This document shows positions 29,224 through 41,053 of a stretch of 64,000 nucleotides of DNA, piece after piece. A model generated the notes under the pieces. It did no database searches and was not told the origin of the DNA. It was given only the letters and a program-made list of their open reading frames with translations. The DNA lies in contig NW_005178701.1 of the NCBI RefSeq assembly GCF_000350225.1, positions 124,001 to 188,000 of the forward strand, given 5' to 3'. Both the position numbers and the translations under genes were made by a program. Position 1 is the first letter of the stretch; the number at the start of each line of letters is the position of its first letter. Source of the stretch: Chondrus crispus. Taxonomy: Eukaryota; Rhodophyta; Florideophyceae; Gigartinales; Gigartinaceae.

Positions 29224-31978
29224 GTACAAGGAATCGCATCAATGATTCACAATAATGTGGTAAGTGGCATCAACGTTCGTCAAAGCGATGTGATCAGTGC
29301 AATGAATCCGAAGTCTGACAATCACTCTCCCATTTGTCCTGCGTGTGTGTTTGGCAAAGCAACACGATCAGTAATCCCAAAACAGCGATCATCGTCTCGA
29401 GCACAGAACTGTCTTGACTTGGTACATTCTGACGTTTGCGGTCCGCTCGAAGTACAGTCCATTGGTGGTTCGAGATACGTCATTACATTTGTAGATGATC
29501 ACTCGAACTGGGTAGTTGTGTACACGATGAGAAATAAATCTGAGGCGTTTGCAAAATACAAGTTGTATGAAAAGTTGGCTCAAACCCACACTGGTCGCAA
29601 AGTAAAGGTGCTTCGCACTGATCGAGGGGGAGAGTACTTGTCGACGGAATTCAAGTCGCTTTAGATTAAACGGTACGCCGCACCAACTCACAACGGCGTA
29701 CACCCCTGAACAAAACGGTGTTGCTGAACGTTTAAATCGAACTTTGATTGATCTTGTCCGCTCAATGCTTTCTCATAAACAGGTCAGTAAGCGATTCTGG
29801 GCCGAGGCTCTTGCCACTTCGGTATATGTACGTAATCGAGTTACTTCACGCGCTTTGCCGGTTAATACAACTCCGCACCACATTTGGATGAATTCCACTC
29901 CAAATGTTGGCCATTTGCGAGTATTTGGGTCAAAGAGTTGGTATACATTACCAAAATGAGAGCTCCGTAAGCTGGACTTGCGAGCGCGTGAAGCAATGTT
30001 TCTTGGGTACTCGCAATGCAGTAAGGCATACAAACTTTGGGACGGAGAGTTGAATAAAATTGTTGTGTCACGGGATGTCAAGTTTGATGAATCGACATGT
30101 GGTATGCATGACATTCCTGCACACGAAAGTGATTCAATCAACTCTGATGTTGACGTTGTACTGCTCGATGGCGACAATGGGAATACAGCTGATACCCCAA
30201 ATACGGATGAGGTCGGTTCTGAAGAGGATGAAGTTTCGGAGGAGGTTCTTGAAAACGATGGCGCTCATTCTGTAAGTGAGGATGATGAAGATGAAGATGA
30301 TGTACCAACTGCCGTCGAAACTCCGAATGTCACCCCTCCAACTCCGACTCCAGCTGTGCGAAGATCGTCTTGAGTCAGCAGACCTCCCGGATCATGGTGG
30401 AGGAGCAACGTTGCAGCTGCTCTTCTTTCACATGCGCATGTCGCTATTGAAGGTCCCAAGACTTTCAACCAGGCAACCAACGGTCCTAGAGCTGCATTTT
30501 GGCAGACCGGCATTGACAAAGAACTTGCCTCGCAGACAAAGAATCGGACTTGGAAACTTGTTCCTCGATCTGAGGCGTCAAACATCTTGACATCTAGATG
30601 GGTTTTCAATGTCAAGCAACTGCCTGATGCAAATGGCCATATAGTTGAAAGTGCAAAAGCCAGACTTGTTGCTCGTGGATTCCAGCAAGTGCAAGGTCTT
30701 GACTATACTGAGACATATGCCCCCGTCATAAAGTTTACCACTATTCGTCTACTTCTTGCCTTAGTTGCTCATCACGACCTCGAACTTCATCAGATGGATG
30801 TCGTGACTGCGTTTTTGAACGGCGACTTGGATGAAGACATCTACATGGAGCAACCCGAAGGGTGCATTGACAAAAGCAAAAGTGATCACGTGTGCAAACT
30901 TTTGAAAGCACTTGACGGTCTTAAACAAGCACATCGTCAATGGCATGCCAAAGTGGATGATTTCTTAATTGGTGAATTGGGATTCGAGACTTCGCGTAGT
31001 GATCCTTGTCTCTACATTAAACGCATCGGTAACACTATCATGCTGATTGCACTTTATGTCGATGACTTGTTACTCGCCGGTAGCGATATCGATGCAATCA
31101 AATGGATGAAGGGGGAGCTTAATAAACGGTTTGAGATGAAAGACCTTGGTGAAGCAAAAGTCTGCATTGGTCTTGAGATTCAAAGGGATCGCACCGCCAA
31201 GACGTTGAGTCTCACTCAAACTAAGTATGCATCAAAAGTGCTTGAGCGTTTTGGAATGTCAACGTGTACCCGCTCTCTGACTCCAATGGAACAAGGTCAC
31301 ACAACCACGATTTCAACCGAAAACGACTCCGAAACAAATGTACCGTATCGTGAGGCAGTGGGATCTCTGATGTACTTGATGGTTGGCACTCGTCCAGACT
31401 TGGCATATGCGATTGGAAAGCTTTCTCAACATTCTGCCAACCCATGTGAGTCACACTGGGCAGGTGTGAAACGGGTAATGCGACACGTGCAAGGGACTCG
31501 AAACTTAGGAATCGTGTTTGACAATAAATCTAAATCGCCGGAGTTGTTCGGCTTCAGTGATGCTGACTGGGCCGGTTGTTCAGACTCTTGCAAGTCGACC
31601 AGCGGATATGTTTTCAAGTTCTGCGGTGGAGCGATCAGTTGGAGTTCCCGGAAACAGACTGTGGTTGCAACTTCGACGTGTGAAGCTGAGTACATTGCAC
31701 TATGTGAAGCGTGTAAGGAGGCGACTTGGTTGCGTCAAGTGGTTGCTGATGTTCTTGGACTTGATTCTGATCCAACCATTATGATGGGGTGTGACAATGC
31801 AGGGACTATTTCGTATGCACAGAATGAATCGGTCAACCGTCGTAACGAACATGTTGATGTGAAATACTACTATGTACGAGATGCAATTAAGAGAAACGTC
31901 ATATCTTTGTCGCATTGCCCGACCACTTCCATGCCTGCAGATATCCTGACGAAAGCACTTGGGCGAGTTCTGTTCTAG
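29224..31978 (+). pseudogene. Copia A: integrase to RNase H, 5'-truncated
   Basis: The element begins abruptly at the point equal to 42355 in copia B (VQGIASMIHNN). It carries the integrase CPACVFGKATR pair, the core VHSDVCGPLE, FVDDHSNW and TDRGGEYLSTEF, then a TAG at 29662-29664 with a nearby frameshift, a TGA at ~29957 and a TGA at 30371-30373. From 30587 an open frame of 463 residues holds the reverse transcriptase (ARLVARGFQQVQG, YVDDLLLAG) and RNase H (GFSDADWAGC, CEAEYIAL). The first lesions are shared with copy B and the 30371 stop is private. A Y-to-D change sits in the usual ALYGLKQ block. Gag and protease are absent. It ends with a polypurine tract and the shared LTR at 32044. Confidence 0.8.
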
Positions 31979-32031
31979 AAGTTTGTAGAACTTCTAGGGC
32001 TTGCAGCAGCTACTTCTGGTAAAAGCATGTG

Positions 32032-32043
32032 ATCGAGGGGGAG
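32032..32043 (+). other. Polypurine tract of copia A
   Basis: TCGAGGGGGAG immediately precedes the LTR start TGTTGTAATTG. The same tract is found before the 3' LTR of copia B (45314-45324) and inside both TRIM elements. Confidence 0.8.
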
Positions 32044-32399
32044 TGTTGTAATTGTACGACCACATGCTGATATGCATGACACACAACGACAGGCATGACA
32101 CGTGTAAAAGCAAAAACACTCCGCGTGACAAGCTAAGCAAGTTTCATTTTCAATGTGTATACGTGTGCTTTCTGTACACGGTTGCACTCTACAGTACTTC
32201 AGGAGCAAGTTTGGTTTTCAACGTGTACACGTGTGAAATATGTACACGGTTGCGGTGTACAGTACAATCTGAGCATGTTTCATTTTCTTCGCCCGACACG
32301 TGTATGACCTTGACACGTGTCCTCATTACACTGTCGGACGAGTACAGTACGCCTGCAGTCTTACAGACAAAGTATAGAACCTTGGTGGCGGGTGCCTGG
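32044..32399 (+). repeat. Left half of the LTR shared by copia A and B
   Basis: It starts TGTTGTAATTGTACG and runs to GGTGCCTGG, where element F is inserted. The right half resumes at 39347. 356 + 583 bp gives 939 bp, exactly the length of the intact LTRs at 45325-46263 and 47644-48582. Confidence 0.9.
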
Positions 32400-33074
32400 T
32401 GTGGGATAAATCCTCTCCGCCCTGGGTTGGGTGAGAGGCGGAGGCTCTAGCGAGGGAGCACGCGGCGCGGTCGCGACGCGCTAATTGAACGGATCGGACG
32501 AGCTCGCGAAAAGAGAGTGGCTCACTGGCCTGTTACGCGCAGTCGCCCCGTGGTGCGTGAACGGGAGCGACCGGTAACGGGTTAGAAGCCAGCGCGCGCG
32601 ACAGACAACCGAAAACGGACGTACGTAGGCGCGAAAGGGACGGGGGCGAGCTTGCCCCAGTTTACCGGTAGGGACGGGTGTCAGGTCTTAACCCCTCAGA
32701 GGGACGCCTCGGACACCTGTCCCAGTACAGTAGTACAGTACCTGCCGCCTAGTGCGTGCCGGGTACTGTACACAATTAAAAAGCTAGCGCCATAATTACT
32801 ACTACCGCACGGACGCTGCTACTACACGTGTGCATTACTGTGCACGCGTGTTGCTTACAGACTACCGCACGGACGACACGTGTGCTAACGCGCACACGTA
32901 ACACGCGTAGACTACTGCACGGACGACACGTGTGCTACTGTACACGTGCGCCACGCCACGGCCGGTTGGTCAACGCCCGCGCTCCCTACACGTGGGCACA
33001 CCCGCCCACGTGTGCACCGTGAACGGCCTCACGGTTAATAACCTCCCCGCGCGCTCGCCGGTCGTTGTACTACA
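32400..33074 (-). repeat. 3' LTR of element F
   Basis: TGTGGGATAAATCC...TTGTACTACA on the plus strand. The complement of the polypurine tract (GACCCCCTTCC) follows at 33075. Six or more CACGTG/ACACGTGT motifs lie at 32820-33015, and GTACAGTAC repeats near 32730. Confidence 0.9.
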
Positions 33075-34596
33075 GACCCCCTTCCTTTGCTTTCGCTACG
33101 CCCCCGTAGCGACCTCCCATTCGACCACGCGGTTCCTCCCCGGTCTCTCCCCTTCCCTGCGCGCACGATGCGAAGACCGGAGCGCTTGCGCACGGACGCC
33201 TTTTTTTCTTGCCTCGTCGCGGAGCTCGCGTTGCAGAGGCCAGCGGTCTCGTCCGATTCGGTAAGTGCGTCCGCAAATGTCTCACGCGCGAGCGACGCCG
33301 ATCTTTCCAACTCACTCCTAACGCTCCCCCGAAATTTCCAACTCCTTCACCCGCGACGACGTTTCTGTACAGTACCGCTTCCGCGGACCGAGAACGGACG
33401 GCCACGACGAAGTCCTGGCAGCGCGTCCATACGGTCCGCCGTCGAGCCCTGGTCGGGCCCCGGCGTTGAACCGATCGGCCCCTGCGGTACAGCCGCGGCG
33501 AGGCCTGCGCAGCGAGGCACAACCGGCCACCGCGTTGGCCGAGACCGCGTTCGCGCGGGTCAATTCGTCCGAGGCGGCTCGCGCGCCGCGGCGTACAGTG
33601 CGCGCGATATCGTCCTCGCCCCTGCCCTCTGCAGGCCAGGCGAGGGCCACCGCTGCCGCTCGTGCTGTTCTTCACCGCCTCCCCGCACCCAAGCGTCGCA
33701 GTGCAACAAAGGCACGAGTTCCGTACGGTCGTTTTGGGGTTATGATCCCCCTTCTCGTACTCCTACCCCGGAGGGCTGGCCAATTTTCGTAAATCCACCC
33801 TTCTTTTCCATCCTAAGAGCAGCACGAGCGGAGCCCCCGCCCAAGCATGTCACCAAACGGTAGTTTCGCGCGTGTCCCTTGCGGTAGCGACCTCTATTGG
33901 GCCAACACCGATCCACAAAATACGGAGCGCCCTCTTTTCACGAGCCCGAATTAGAAACTGAAAAAAACGAGAAAAAACGGAAAGAAACGGGAGGAAACCA
34001 ATTTGGTTTCCAAATTCATCCGTATGCGGTTTTTTCGAGTTGGCACTCCCAGACGCGGAATGCTCTCAGGAGTGCGATGCCGTTGTCGGAAGTGGGCTAC
34101 GAATTTTTCCCGCAGCGTGGGAGGGAAAAACGTAGCCCAAATCGCAACTAAATTAAAAAGCCGGCGAACGCGATACCTCTCAATCCAAAGAACGGGTTCC
34201 CGGGATAGCTCTCCATTTTCATAGGCGCGTGCGAGCGCGACCATCCGAACGGTGCGGCCAGGCGTGGCTGCTAGCTATCCGCGTGGGCGCTTCGGGGAAA
34301 TTCCCATTGTGGACCACCCTCCCGAAGGGTTGGCCAATTTTGGAAGAATCTGCGTCCATTTGCGCGGGATCCATCCGATACGGACTGCCTCGCGGTGCGC
34401 AGTCACACGCGGCTGGCTGCCGGGGCTGCATAGCACGTGCGCGGCTTGTTTTCCCCAGAGGCTTTTGCGCGAGCGAGCGTCCGAGCGGTGCGACCGAGAG
34501 CGGCCGAAACTTGCGCTACGCATGCACGCTTGATCCTTGTTGGCGCGAGCGCCAATACAGGTCGATAAACTGCTGCGGAAGCCCATCGGCGGGCTC
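33075..34596. other. 3' internal region of element F
   Basis: The position matches that of the antisense ORF in element C. A 258-codon plus-strand frame (33087-33863, R/P/S-rich) is present. It shares no visible motif with the element-C antisense ORF and may be a by-product of high GC. A 73-codon K/R-rich frame lies at 34003-34224. No known domain is seen. Confidence 0.4.
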
Positions 34597-35397
34597 TTAG
34601 GTGTCGTCCGAAGCGGTATATCCATACCACCGGACCTTGTAGTGGATCCCGCCGCGCGTAGTACGGTGTCCGACAATGCGGTCAACGACGTACTCCGCTC
34701 TTGGCGTTGCGGCTTGTGCGTCCGATTCGGTCGATGTGGCCGGGGTGACGGTATCCTCCGGCCCGCGCGGCATCTTCGTAACGCGGTCGATGCTCACGCG
34801 ATTTTCCACGCCGTCCTGCTTGATGAGGACCGTGGTGTCCGTAGCGGAGTGCACGCGAAACGGACCCTCTGTCTTCGGTAGTAGTTTGACAGAGAGCTCG
34901 TCTGGTCCGGTCGTACCTTGCGCACGCGTGCGTCGCTCGACGCTTGTCAACGGGCGGGGCGGGCGATCAACGTAGACAAAATCGCCCGCCACAACGACCG
35001 GACGGAAGCGGACCTTCTTGTCAAAATCGTCCTTGTACCGCTTTTGCGATGCGGTTAATTTAGTCTAAGCACGGTCGAGCGCGTCGCGAAGCTTGCGCGG
35101 CGTAGCGCGCTTGTACTTCACCGGGGTCCGTGGGTCCTCTCGATGGGTCCCCGCGTCCTGCAGTACAGTACCGGGGAGAATTAAACCGGACGGTGCTGTC
35201 TTCTGCACAAATATGGACGTCTTCTTCCCACGAGCGGGTCTTCTCCGCGTCCGTATCGGTCCGCTCATCCGCGTTAGCGGGATTGCCACTGTGGGCGTTG
35301 TCCGTTTCCGGTTATTCCCGTCGCGCGCCTCCTCCCGTAGCGGATTATTTGCGACGCGCGTATCCTTCCGTAGCGGTGGAGAATTTTCTTCTGCCAT
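34597..35397 (-). pseudogene. Integrase C-terminus and chromodomain, element F
   Basis: The segment 35397-35065 is low-complexity K/R/T-rich and leads into LRDALDRA. After a stop, 34992-34597 follows with GDFVYVDRPPRP, KTEGPFRVHSATDTTV (the GPF module of integrase) and EYVVDRIVGH...IHYKVRWYGY, a chromodomain very like that of element C but here in frame with the GPF module. The catalytic core of integrase, RNase H and reverse transcriptase are missing: protease (ending 35647) passes directly to this part. Confidence 0.7.
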
Positions 35398-35646
35398 TGT
35401 CCGTAACTGGTTGTTCGCGTCGCGCTTGTTCCTTCGTAGCGGTCGAGGAATTATTTTTGTTCCCTCCCCCTTCCTTAGCGTCGGCCTCTCCGGGGGCCGC
35501 TACGCCAACTGTCAGGATGTGTGTGGGGGATGACAACGCGAAACCGACAACGGTATGCTTGGGGACGTGGACGGCGCGGTTTCTGAAGTTGGTAACGAGT
35601 ACCGTAAACGGCTCGCCCCGGAAGAGGTCCATGACCCCCTGGGCCA

Positions 35647-36225
35647 TCAGGCGTAACTTCTTATGCGCCGTTTTGGGGTGGTTTTGCAGGAAGCAAAGCC
35701 CCCAACCGGTGTTGCGACGCGTACCATCGCTTGGGTCATCGGGGGTATCGTGACCCCCTTGACCACGCGAATTTTCCGTGACGGTACGTTTGTCGGGAAC
35801 TGTGCGCGCTTCCGGTCGGCCGAATTTTCCTCCTGCGGGAGCTGCTGTGACGGTCCAATCGAGGCCATCTTGCGGTCGTGCCTCGAGGGTGTGACTCCCG
35901 TCAGCGCTACGGACGGCACATGATGGAACAGCACCTTCCTCTGCGGTGGCAGGATCGGCCTCACGTGGCGATCCAGGACCGTGGTTCCGATGATACAGTC
36001 CACCGCAAGGTTGGTGACGACCAAGAAAGGTACGCGCGCGACGAACTCACCAATCTGGACGTACAGTTTGAGCTCGCCGAGGGCCTTCATCGACCTATTC
36101 GAAGCGTCGATGAGCGGCGGGCTCCGCGGGGACTGGATGGCAGCGCGCCACGGTTCTGCCACACAGCGTAGGTGGATTATATTCGGGCCGGCGCCCGAAT
36201 CTAGAACCGGCGTGATGGCGCGCAC
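35647..36225 (-). pseudogene. Gypsy protease, element F
   Basis: Aspartic-protease motif PVLDSGAGPNIIHL at residues ~6-19 (D-S-G-A), then ALGELKLYVQIGEFVARVPFLVV and DCIIGTTVLDRHV, matching the flap and the second hydrophobic-hydrophobic-G motif (IIG) of retroviral-type proteases. After residue ~115 a basic linker follows. The frame ends at 35647 with no reverse transcriptase, because the polymerase region is deleted. The dimeric fold could still form. It would act on Gag in the particle if expressed. Confidence 0.65.
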
Positions 36226-36580
36226 ATCGCGCGTCGTTGTCCGACCGTTGCGGTGACCTTATAATGTTGCTTCTTGAAGAAGCAAATTGCCGCTTCGTCC
36301 ATTCGGCTCTGCGATTGCGCGCGTACCGAAGCGGTCGACGGGGTGCCTTGTTTATTGAGGCTTGGCACGGGGAGGATCGTCGACGCCTCTACGCGTCCTC
36401 CCCGGCTTCCCCTGTCAACCCAAGGTCCTCGGGTCCCTCATCCGTCAGCGGTAGCGCGGTTTCTTCCGATTGGACGGTCTCGCGCCGCTCGACCACGTTG
36501 ATGCCCGTGGGAGCCTGCGCACGCGAATTTCGCCACGCGGTCGGCGGTTGACGCTCCAACGGCGAACCCGGGCGGAGACC

Positions 36581-38538
36581 TTAACGGATCCGAAGCTTTT
36601 GATAATTGGCCTCGCGGGCCTGCAAAAGCTTCGAACGCAGCGCGCTATCCGCCACCACAGGACATTGCCCCTGTCGGTGGGTCAGGTCCAGACAGAACCG
36701 ACACGGCGGGGGTCCGGGTAATCCTTGGTTGAAGAACCGGACCCGCTGGTTCTGTACTGGCCTTCCGTACGGATATGCGCGCGCGTCACCTTGTTGGGCG
36801 GGTGCCATCGGTGCGCCCGCCGGGGACGAGGCAGGTGACGGATGGTAGCTAGTCGGCGGCGAGCTAAGCGAGCTCGGCGTCGCCGACTGGGCCGTCACCG
36901 CCAGTATCTCCTCCGTTTCGGTTCCGCGCGCTGTCGGGAGTTCAGACTGGGACTCGACCGACAGCACGGGCCTTGTCCGCGCGTTGCGCGTGAATCTTCT
37001 CACCGAATCGGACGGTGCTTGAGGCGACGCGAGCGAGGTCGCCTGTCTTCGAGCAGAGCGGTGCGTCTCGCCTATCGCTTGCGCGTAGCATGCCACCGCT
37101 CGGTAGTCCACGCCCGGATGCGTCGCGAGAAATCCTAGCACCGCGATTGGATCTTGACCACCGAACGTGTGGGTTTTCAGCTGGACGTCCAACTTCTTCC
37201 GATAACGGTTAACTCGCCGCGCTGTACTCGCGTCGTAGCGCGCGCTGCGATTTTCCAGCATATACGTGCGGTAGGCGACGGCCTTGGTGAACAGGTCGTT
37301 CAGCGGCCTGATCACCGGCAACCGTTTCGGATCCCGCCTCGGGGCAGACCGGCGGTCTCTGCCCCTGCGATGGCGGTCTCCTTCTCCGCCGGGGCTACTG
37401 TAGCCCTCCGGATCGGAGTCTTCTCGCCGGAACCGACGTCGGTCGCGCGCATTGCGGCCTCTGCGGTCGCTTCTGCGCGATCTGTCCGACTCGGTGTCCT
37501 CGTCATCGGAGGGGTATCCACCTCCTCCGGCATCGCGGTATCGCGTATAGCGTCCTTCGCGGTTATCATCGGAGGGGTATCCACCTCCTCCGGCATCGCG
37601 GTATCGCGTATAGCGTCCTTCGCGGTTATCATCGGAGGGGTAACCGACCCCTCCGGCATCGCAGTATCGCGCGTAGCGTCCGTCGCGGTTCTTGCGCGTC
37701 GCCCTGTGGCGACGTCTTGTGTCTTCTTCCTCGGAGGGGTTTTCTGTACCCTCCGAGGTGTAGCCTTGAGCGCCGGGTGCGCTTCTTCTGCTCGACCGAT
37801 ACGGCTGTCGCTTTTCTGTCGCGAAGCGCCCCAGGCGGTTTTCTGTCCCGCGGGGGCCAGCCGTATCGGCGAGTACGGGAGGGCCATTTTCTGTGGGCCC
37901 TCCTGTAGCACCATAAATTGGTGGGAGGTAAATGGTCTTACCCTCCGGGTGAGGGGCCATTGTACCGATCCCGGGTGCGGCGCCGATCGGTTCAGCGTGC
38001 GTTAGCGTAGGATCCGGAGCGGTTGAGTCGCGCTGCTCGCGTGCGTCGACTCCTGCTCCGGCGAAGGTCGTGGCCAGACGATTGGCCACGGCGGAGCTGA
38101 TCGCTCCCTTTAGAGCCGTACCGGACGGGGATTCTTCATCCACAGTGGTGAGCGCGGTCACCACCTCGCATTGGACTTGAGCGGGTAGAAGTTCGTCCAA
38201 AAGCGGGGTATCGCGCTGCGTACGTGCGCGTCCACGAGCGCGGGCACCGTTCGCTCGAGGCATACGCGCGCTACCTGGGGGAGTTCCGTAGCGAGGAACT
38301 CCTCGACCCAGGCCTGGATGCGCGGCTGAATGGCGTCGAACATCCATTGGACGCGATTCTCAGTACCTGCCGACACGGCCGGCGTAACATCCGATGCGGA
38401 AGCTCGCCTGCAGCCCGGTCGCCGTGGCGGTCGCAGCAGGGCTTCCGGGTTCTCCACCCGGGGGCGCGGTGCGCCACTGCCACTGCGGGTGCTTAGACGC
38501 CCGGAGGCGGAGTCTCCCCCTTGATCCGGTCGGTTCAT
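36581..38538 (-). pseudogene. Gypsy gag, element F (frameshift, tandem repeats, no core)
   Basis: The likely start is the ATG at 38538 (MNRPDQGGDS), 129 nt after the LTR. The first ~110 residues are in one frame (IQPRIQAWVEEFLATELPQ) and shift near 38200 to the 588-residue frame. Three 21-residue repeats (GRYTRYRDAGGGGYPSDDNRE type, 63 bp each) occupy about 37497-37690. The capsid begins AYRTYMLENRSARYD but is cut short after GQDPIAVLGFLATHPG, so most of the capsid core is gone. A good zinc knuckle CRFCLDLTHRQGQC (C-x2-C-x4-H-x4-C) remains near the end. The repeat region is R/D-rich and may be an RNA-binding tail. Confidence 0.65.
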
Positions 38539-38666
38539 CGTCGAATACGCTTCGCGATCGACGCGGTGATTTCTCAACCATTTCCGTCCGTACGGTTCTG
38601 CGCACGATCGAGCGACCACGCGTGCAGCTCAACCTCGAGAGTTATCCCGTCCACAAGAGTACCAAA

Positions 38667-39341
38667 TGTGGGATAAATCCTCTCCGCCCTGGGTTGGGTG
38701 AGAGGCGGAGGCTCTAGCGAGGGAGCACGCGGCGCGGTCGCGACGCGCTAATTGAACGGATCGGACGAGCTCGCGAAAAGAGAGTGGCTCACTGGCCTGT
38801 TACGCGCAGTCGCCCCGTGGTGCGTGAACGGGAGCGACCGGTAACGGGTTAGAAGCCAGCGCGCGCGACAGACAACCGAAAACGGACGTACGTAGGCGCG
38901 AAAGGGACGGGGGCGAGCTTGCCCCAGTTTACCGGTAGGGACGGGTGTCAGGTCTTAACCCCTCAGAGGGACGCCTCGGACACCTGTCCCAGTACAGTAG
39001 TACAGTACCTGCCGCCTAGTGCGTGCCGGGTACTGTACACAATTAAAAAGCTAGCGCCATAATTACTACTACCGCACGGACGCTGCTACTACACGTGTGC
39101 ATTACTGTGCACGCGTGTTGCTTACAGACTACCGCACGGACGACACGTGTGCTAACGCGCACACGTAACACGCGTAGACTACTGCACGGACGACACGTGT
39201 GCTACTGTACACGTGCGCCACGCCACGGCCGGTTGGTCAACGCCCGCGCTCCCTACACGTGGGCACACCCAACCACGTGTGCACCGTGCACGGCCGCACG
39301 GTTAATAACCTCCCCGCGCGCTCACCGGTCGATATACTACA
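38667..39341 (-). repeat. 5' LTR of element F
   Basis: 675 bp, the partner of 32400-33074. The minus strand after its end reads TTTGGTACTCTTGTGGACGG, the primer-binding site (about 38647-38666). It is followed on the right by the second CCTGG. Confidence 0.9.
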
Positions 39342-39346
39342 CCTGG

Positions 39347-39929
39347 CACGTGCCAAAGGTTTACAGCGTCCATGGAGTGCAGCACGGGTACAGCAGGACA
39401 CAAAGATACCGTTGCGCGAGTTTTGAATTCGTAAGGCAAAATGTGCACTGTTGTAATTGACAGTGGACAGGACCTCACGAGAGATTCAGATTCATAAGGC
39501 AACGCGTGCGCTGTAAACAGTCCTTGCAGGATTGATTTGAATTCGTAAGGCAACGTGTGAGCTGTAAACGTGCCTTACGAATTTGTGCCACGCTGGATTT
39601 GGAATAGTACGGGAATTTGTGATTTGCTGTGCTTTGTTGCACTGCCTTACTAATTTCTCCGTCATGACAGTGCTAATTCGTAAGGCAGTTTTCTGTTCTG
39701 TTTGTTGGGCCATCGCCAGTTTGGCTGAGTAGCAAGACGGGCACATGTGTTAGAGCCAATACATTTGTAGTATGTGTGTCGTAGTGTTTGGTAGTAGAGT
39801 TCTAGAAGATTGCAGAAGTGTATAAGTAGTGCCAGGAGTTGGCGACTCGAAGTAAATCGGTACCCAATCCTTCAACTTCACCTCATCAACCGTCCTTCGA
39901 TTTCCCTTCGCCCCGCTGACCTTCCAATA
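39347..39929 (+). repeat. Right half of the LTR shared by copia A and B
   Basis: It resumes CACGTGCCAAAGG after the target duplication and ends CCTTCCAATA at the PBS. Several TTCGTAAGGCA repeats (39428-39690) are scattered in both orientations through this half and the matching parts of the other two LTR copies. Confidence 0.9.
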
Positions 39930-39943
39930 GGTTATGGGCCCAG
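39930..39943 (+). other. Half-tRNA initiator-Met primer-binding site, copia B
   Basis: GGTTATGGGCCCAG directly after the LTR. This complements the anticodon-arm sequence CTGGGCCCATAACC of eukaryotic initiator tRNA-Met, the internal primer used by Drosophila copia. Confidence 0.85.
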
Positions 39944-41053
39944 TTTAACGTTATTGTTCTGCTGTGTGAGTGCTGGTTCTCAGTTTCTGCTGCCGTTTTC
40001 GTGTTTGTTTCTGCTGTCGTTCTCGTTTTGGTCTCCGCTGTCGTTCTCGTTTTGGTTTCTGCTGTCGTTTCCGCCGCCGTTTTCATCGCCGCCGTCGTTC
40101 GTTTTGTTCTATCGCCGTCTACTTGCTGTCGTTATCATCTTGGTCGTTCGTCTCCGTCTACCTGCTGTCGTTTCAACTTGGTGGATATTCTTCGTGTCTG
40201 TTGCAGCTTGGTCTTGGCAATCGTTGTGTGAGCTGTGGGTGTAGTCCCTAGTCGCCAACGTACCATATCAATCCAAGAAGACTGCCCTTCGATCACGCCG
40301 GTGATCGTCGAAACCGCCGATACCCTCGCTCTTGGTGAAAGGCTTGTGCCATTGGAAATCTGACTTGAGCGAGGGTCCGACCAAGAATCGTCGAGAGACG
40401 AAACACTGATTCTCGGGGAGGATCACAGTGTACTGGTCTAGTCGATCCGCACTCTGCCTTCGGGAGGTGCGTCGGCGGTGTGGGTAACGCTCTCGGTATT
40501 AGCCCTATAGGTACGACTTCGGTCCCCTGGGTGAAGAGAATACGTGCCTAAACACTGAACCTCTCACTATACGTGTATGAGGTTGCGTACCTTGATTAAG
40601 TTCGCACGGAAGAGGGTGACCCTAGGCGTGATTGTGAACAAATCACACGAGTACGACGAAGGCAGTTTCATTCTTGTGTTGTGGGAAACCTCATTGGGGT
40701 AGTACCGTATCAAGTTTGGACAAGCCGATTTCGGTTGCAGGGACCGTTCGCGGTAGTGACCAAAAGTCCTGGTTCGTCTACAGGCAAAGTGTTGTGCTTA
40801 GTCGTGGCACGTTTGATTTAGTTCACAGTCGAAAGACCCGCACTGGCCGACATACAGGGGTAGCGCCCTAAGGCATTTTTAAGAAGAATACGCTTGTTCC
40901 ACTCCGCCGGGAACAAGCACCAAGAACGTTTCCGAGTAATCGCTACAAACTTCTTATACGGGTGGGCTTGCCATTGTGTTGACTATCGTTTAACGGCTTG
41001 GGATCCCGGAACAGAAGACCTTGTATACTCGAAGGGTACATCCATTCGGCAAA
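39944..41053 (+). other. Long leader of copia B
   Basis: 1.1 kb without a convincing ORF. The first 250 bp are pyrimidine-rich tandem variants of CTGCTGTCGTTCTCGTTTTGG. The rest has no recognised motif. The last 90 bp (GGGTGGGCTTGCCATTGTGTTG onward) are shared with family H upstream of its gag. Confidence 0.6.

Larger units (their letters stand above)
32400..39341 (-). mobile_element. Chromovirus F, internally deleted, nested in copia LTR
   Basis: Two 675-bp LTRs (32400-33074 and 38667-39341) with TG...CA ends bound a minus-strand element. The target duplication CCTGG is present at 32395-32399 and 39342-39346. LTR identity is high (about ten visible differences, mostly near the 3' end of the left copy and 39270-39340), so insertion is relatively young. 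Gag lacks its capsid core, and pol lacks reverse transcriptase, RNase H and most of integrase. Protease, the integrase C-terminus and the chromodomain remain. Mobilisation would need enzymes from a relative. Confidence 0.9.
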
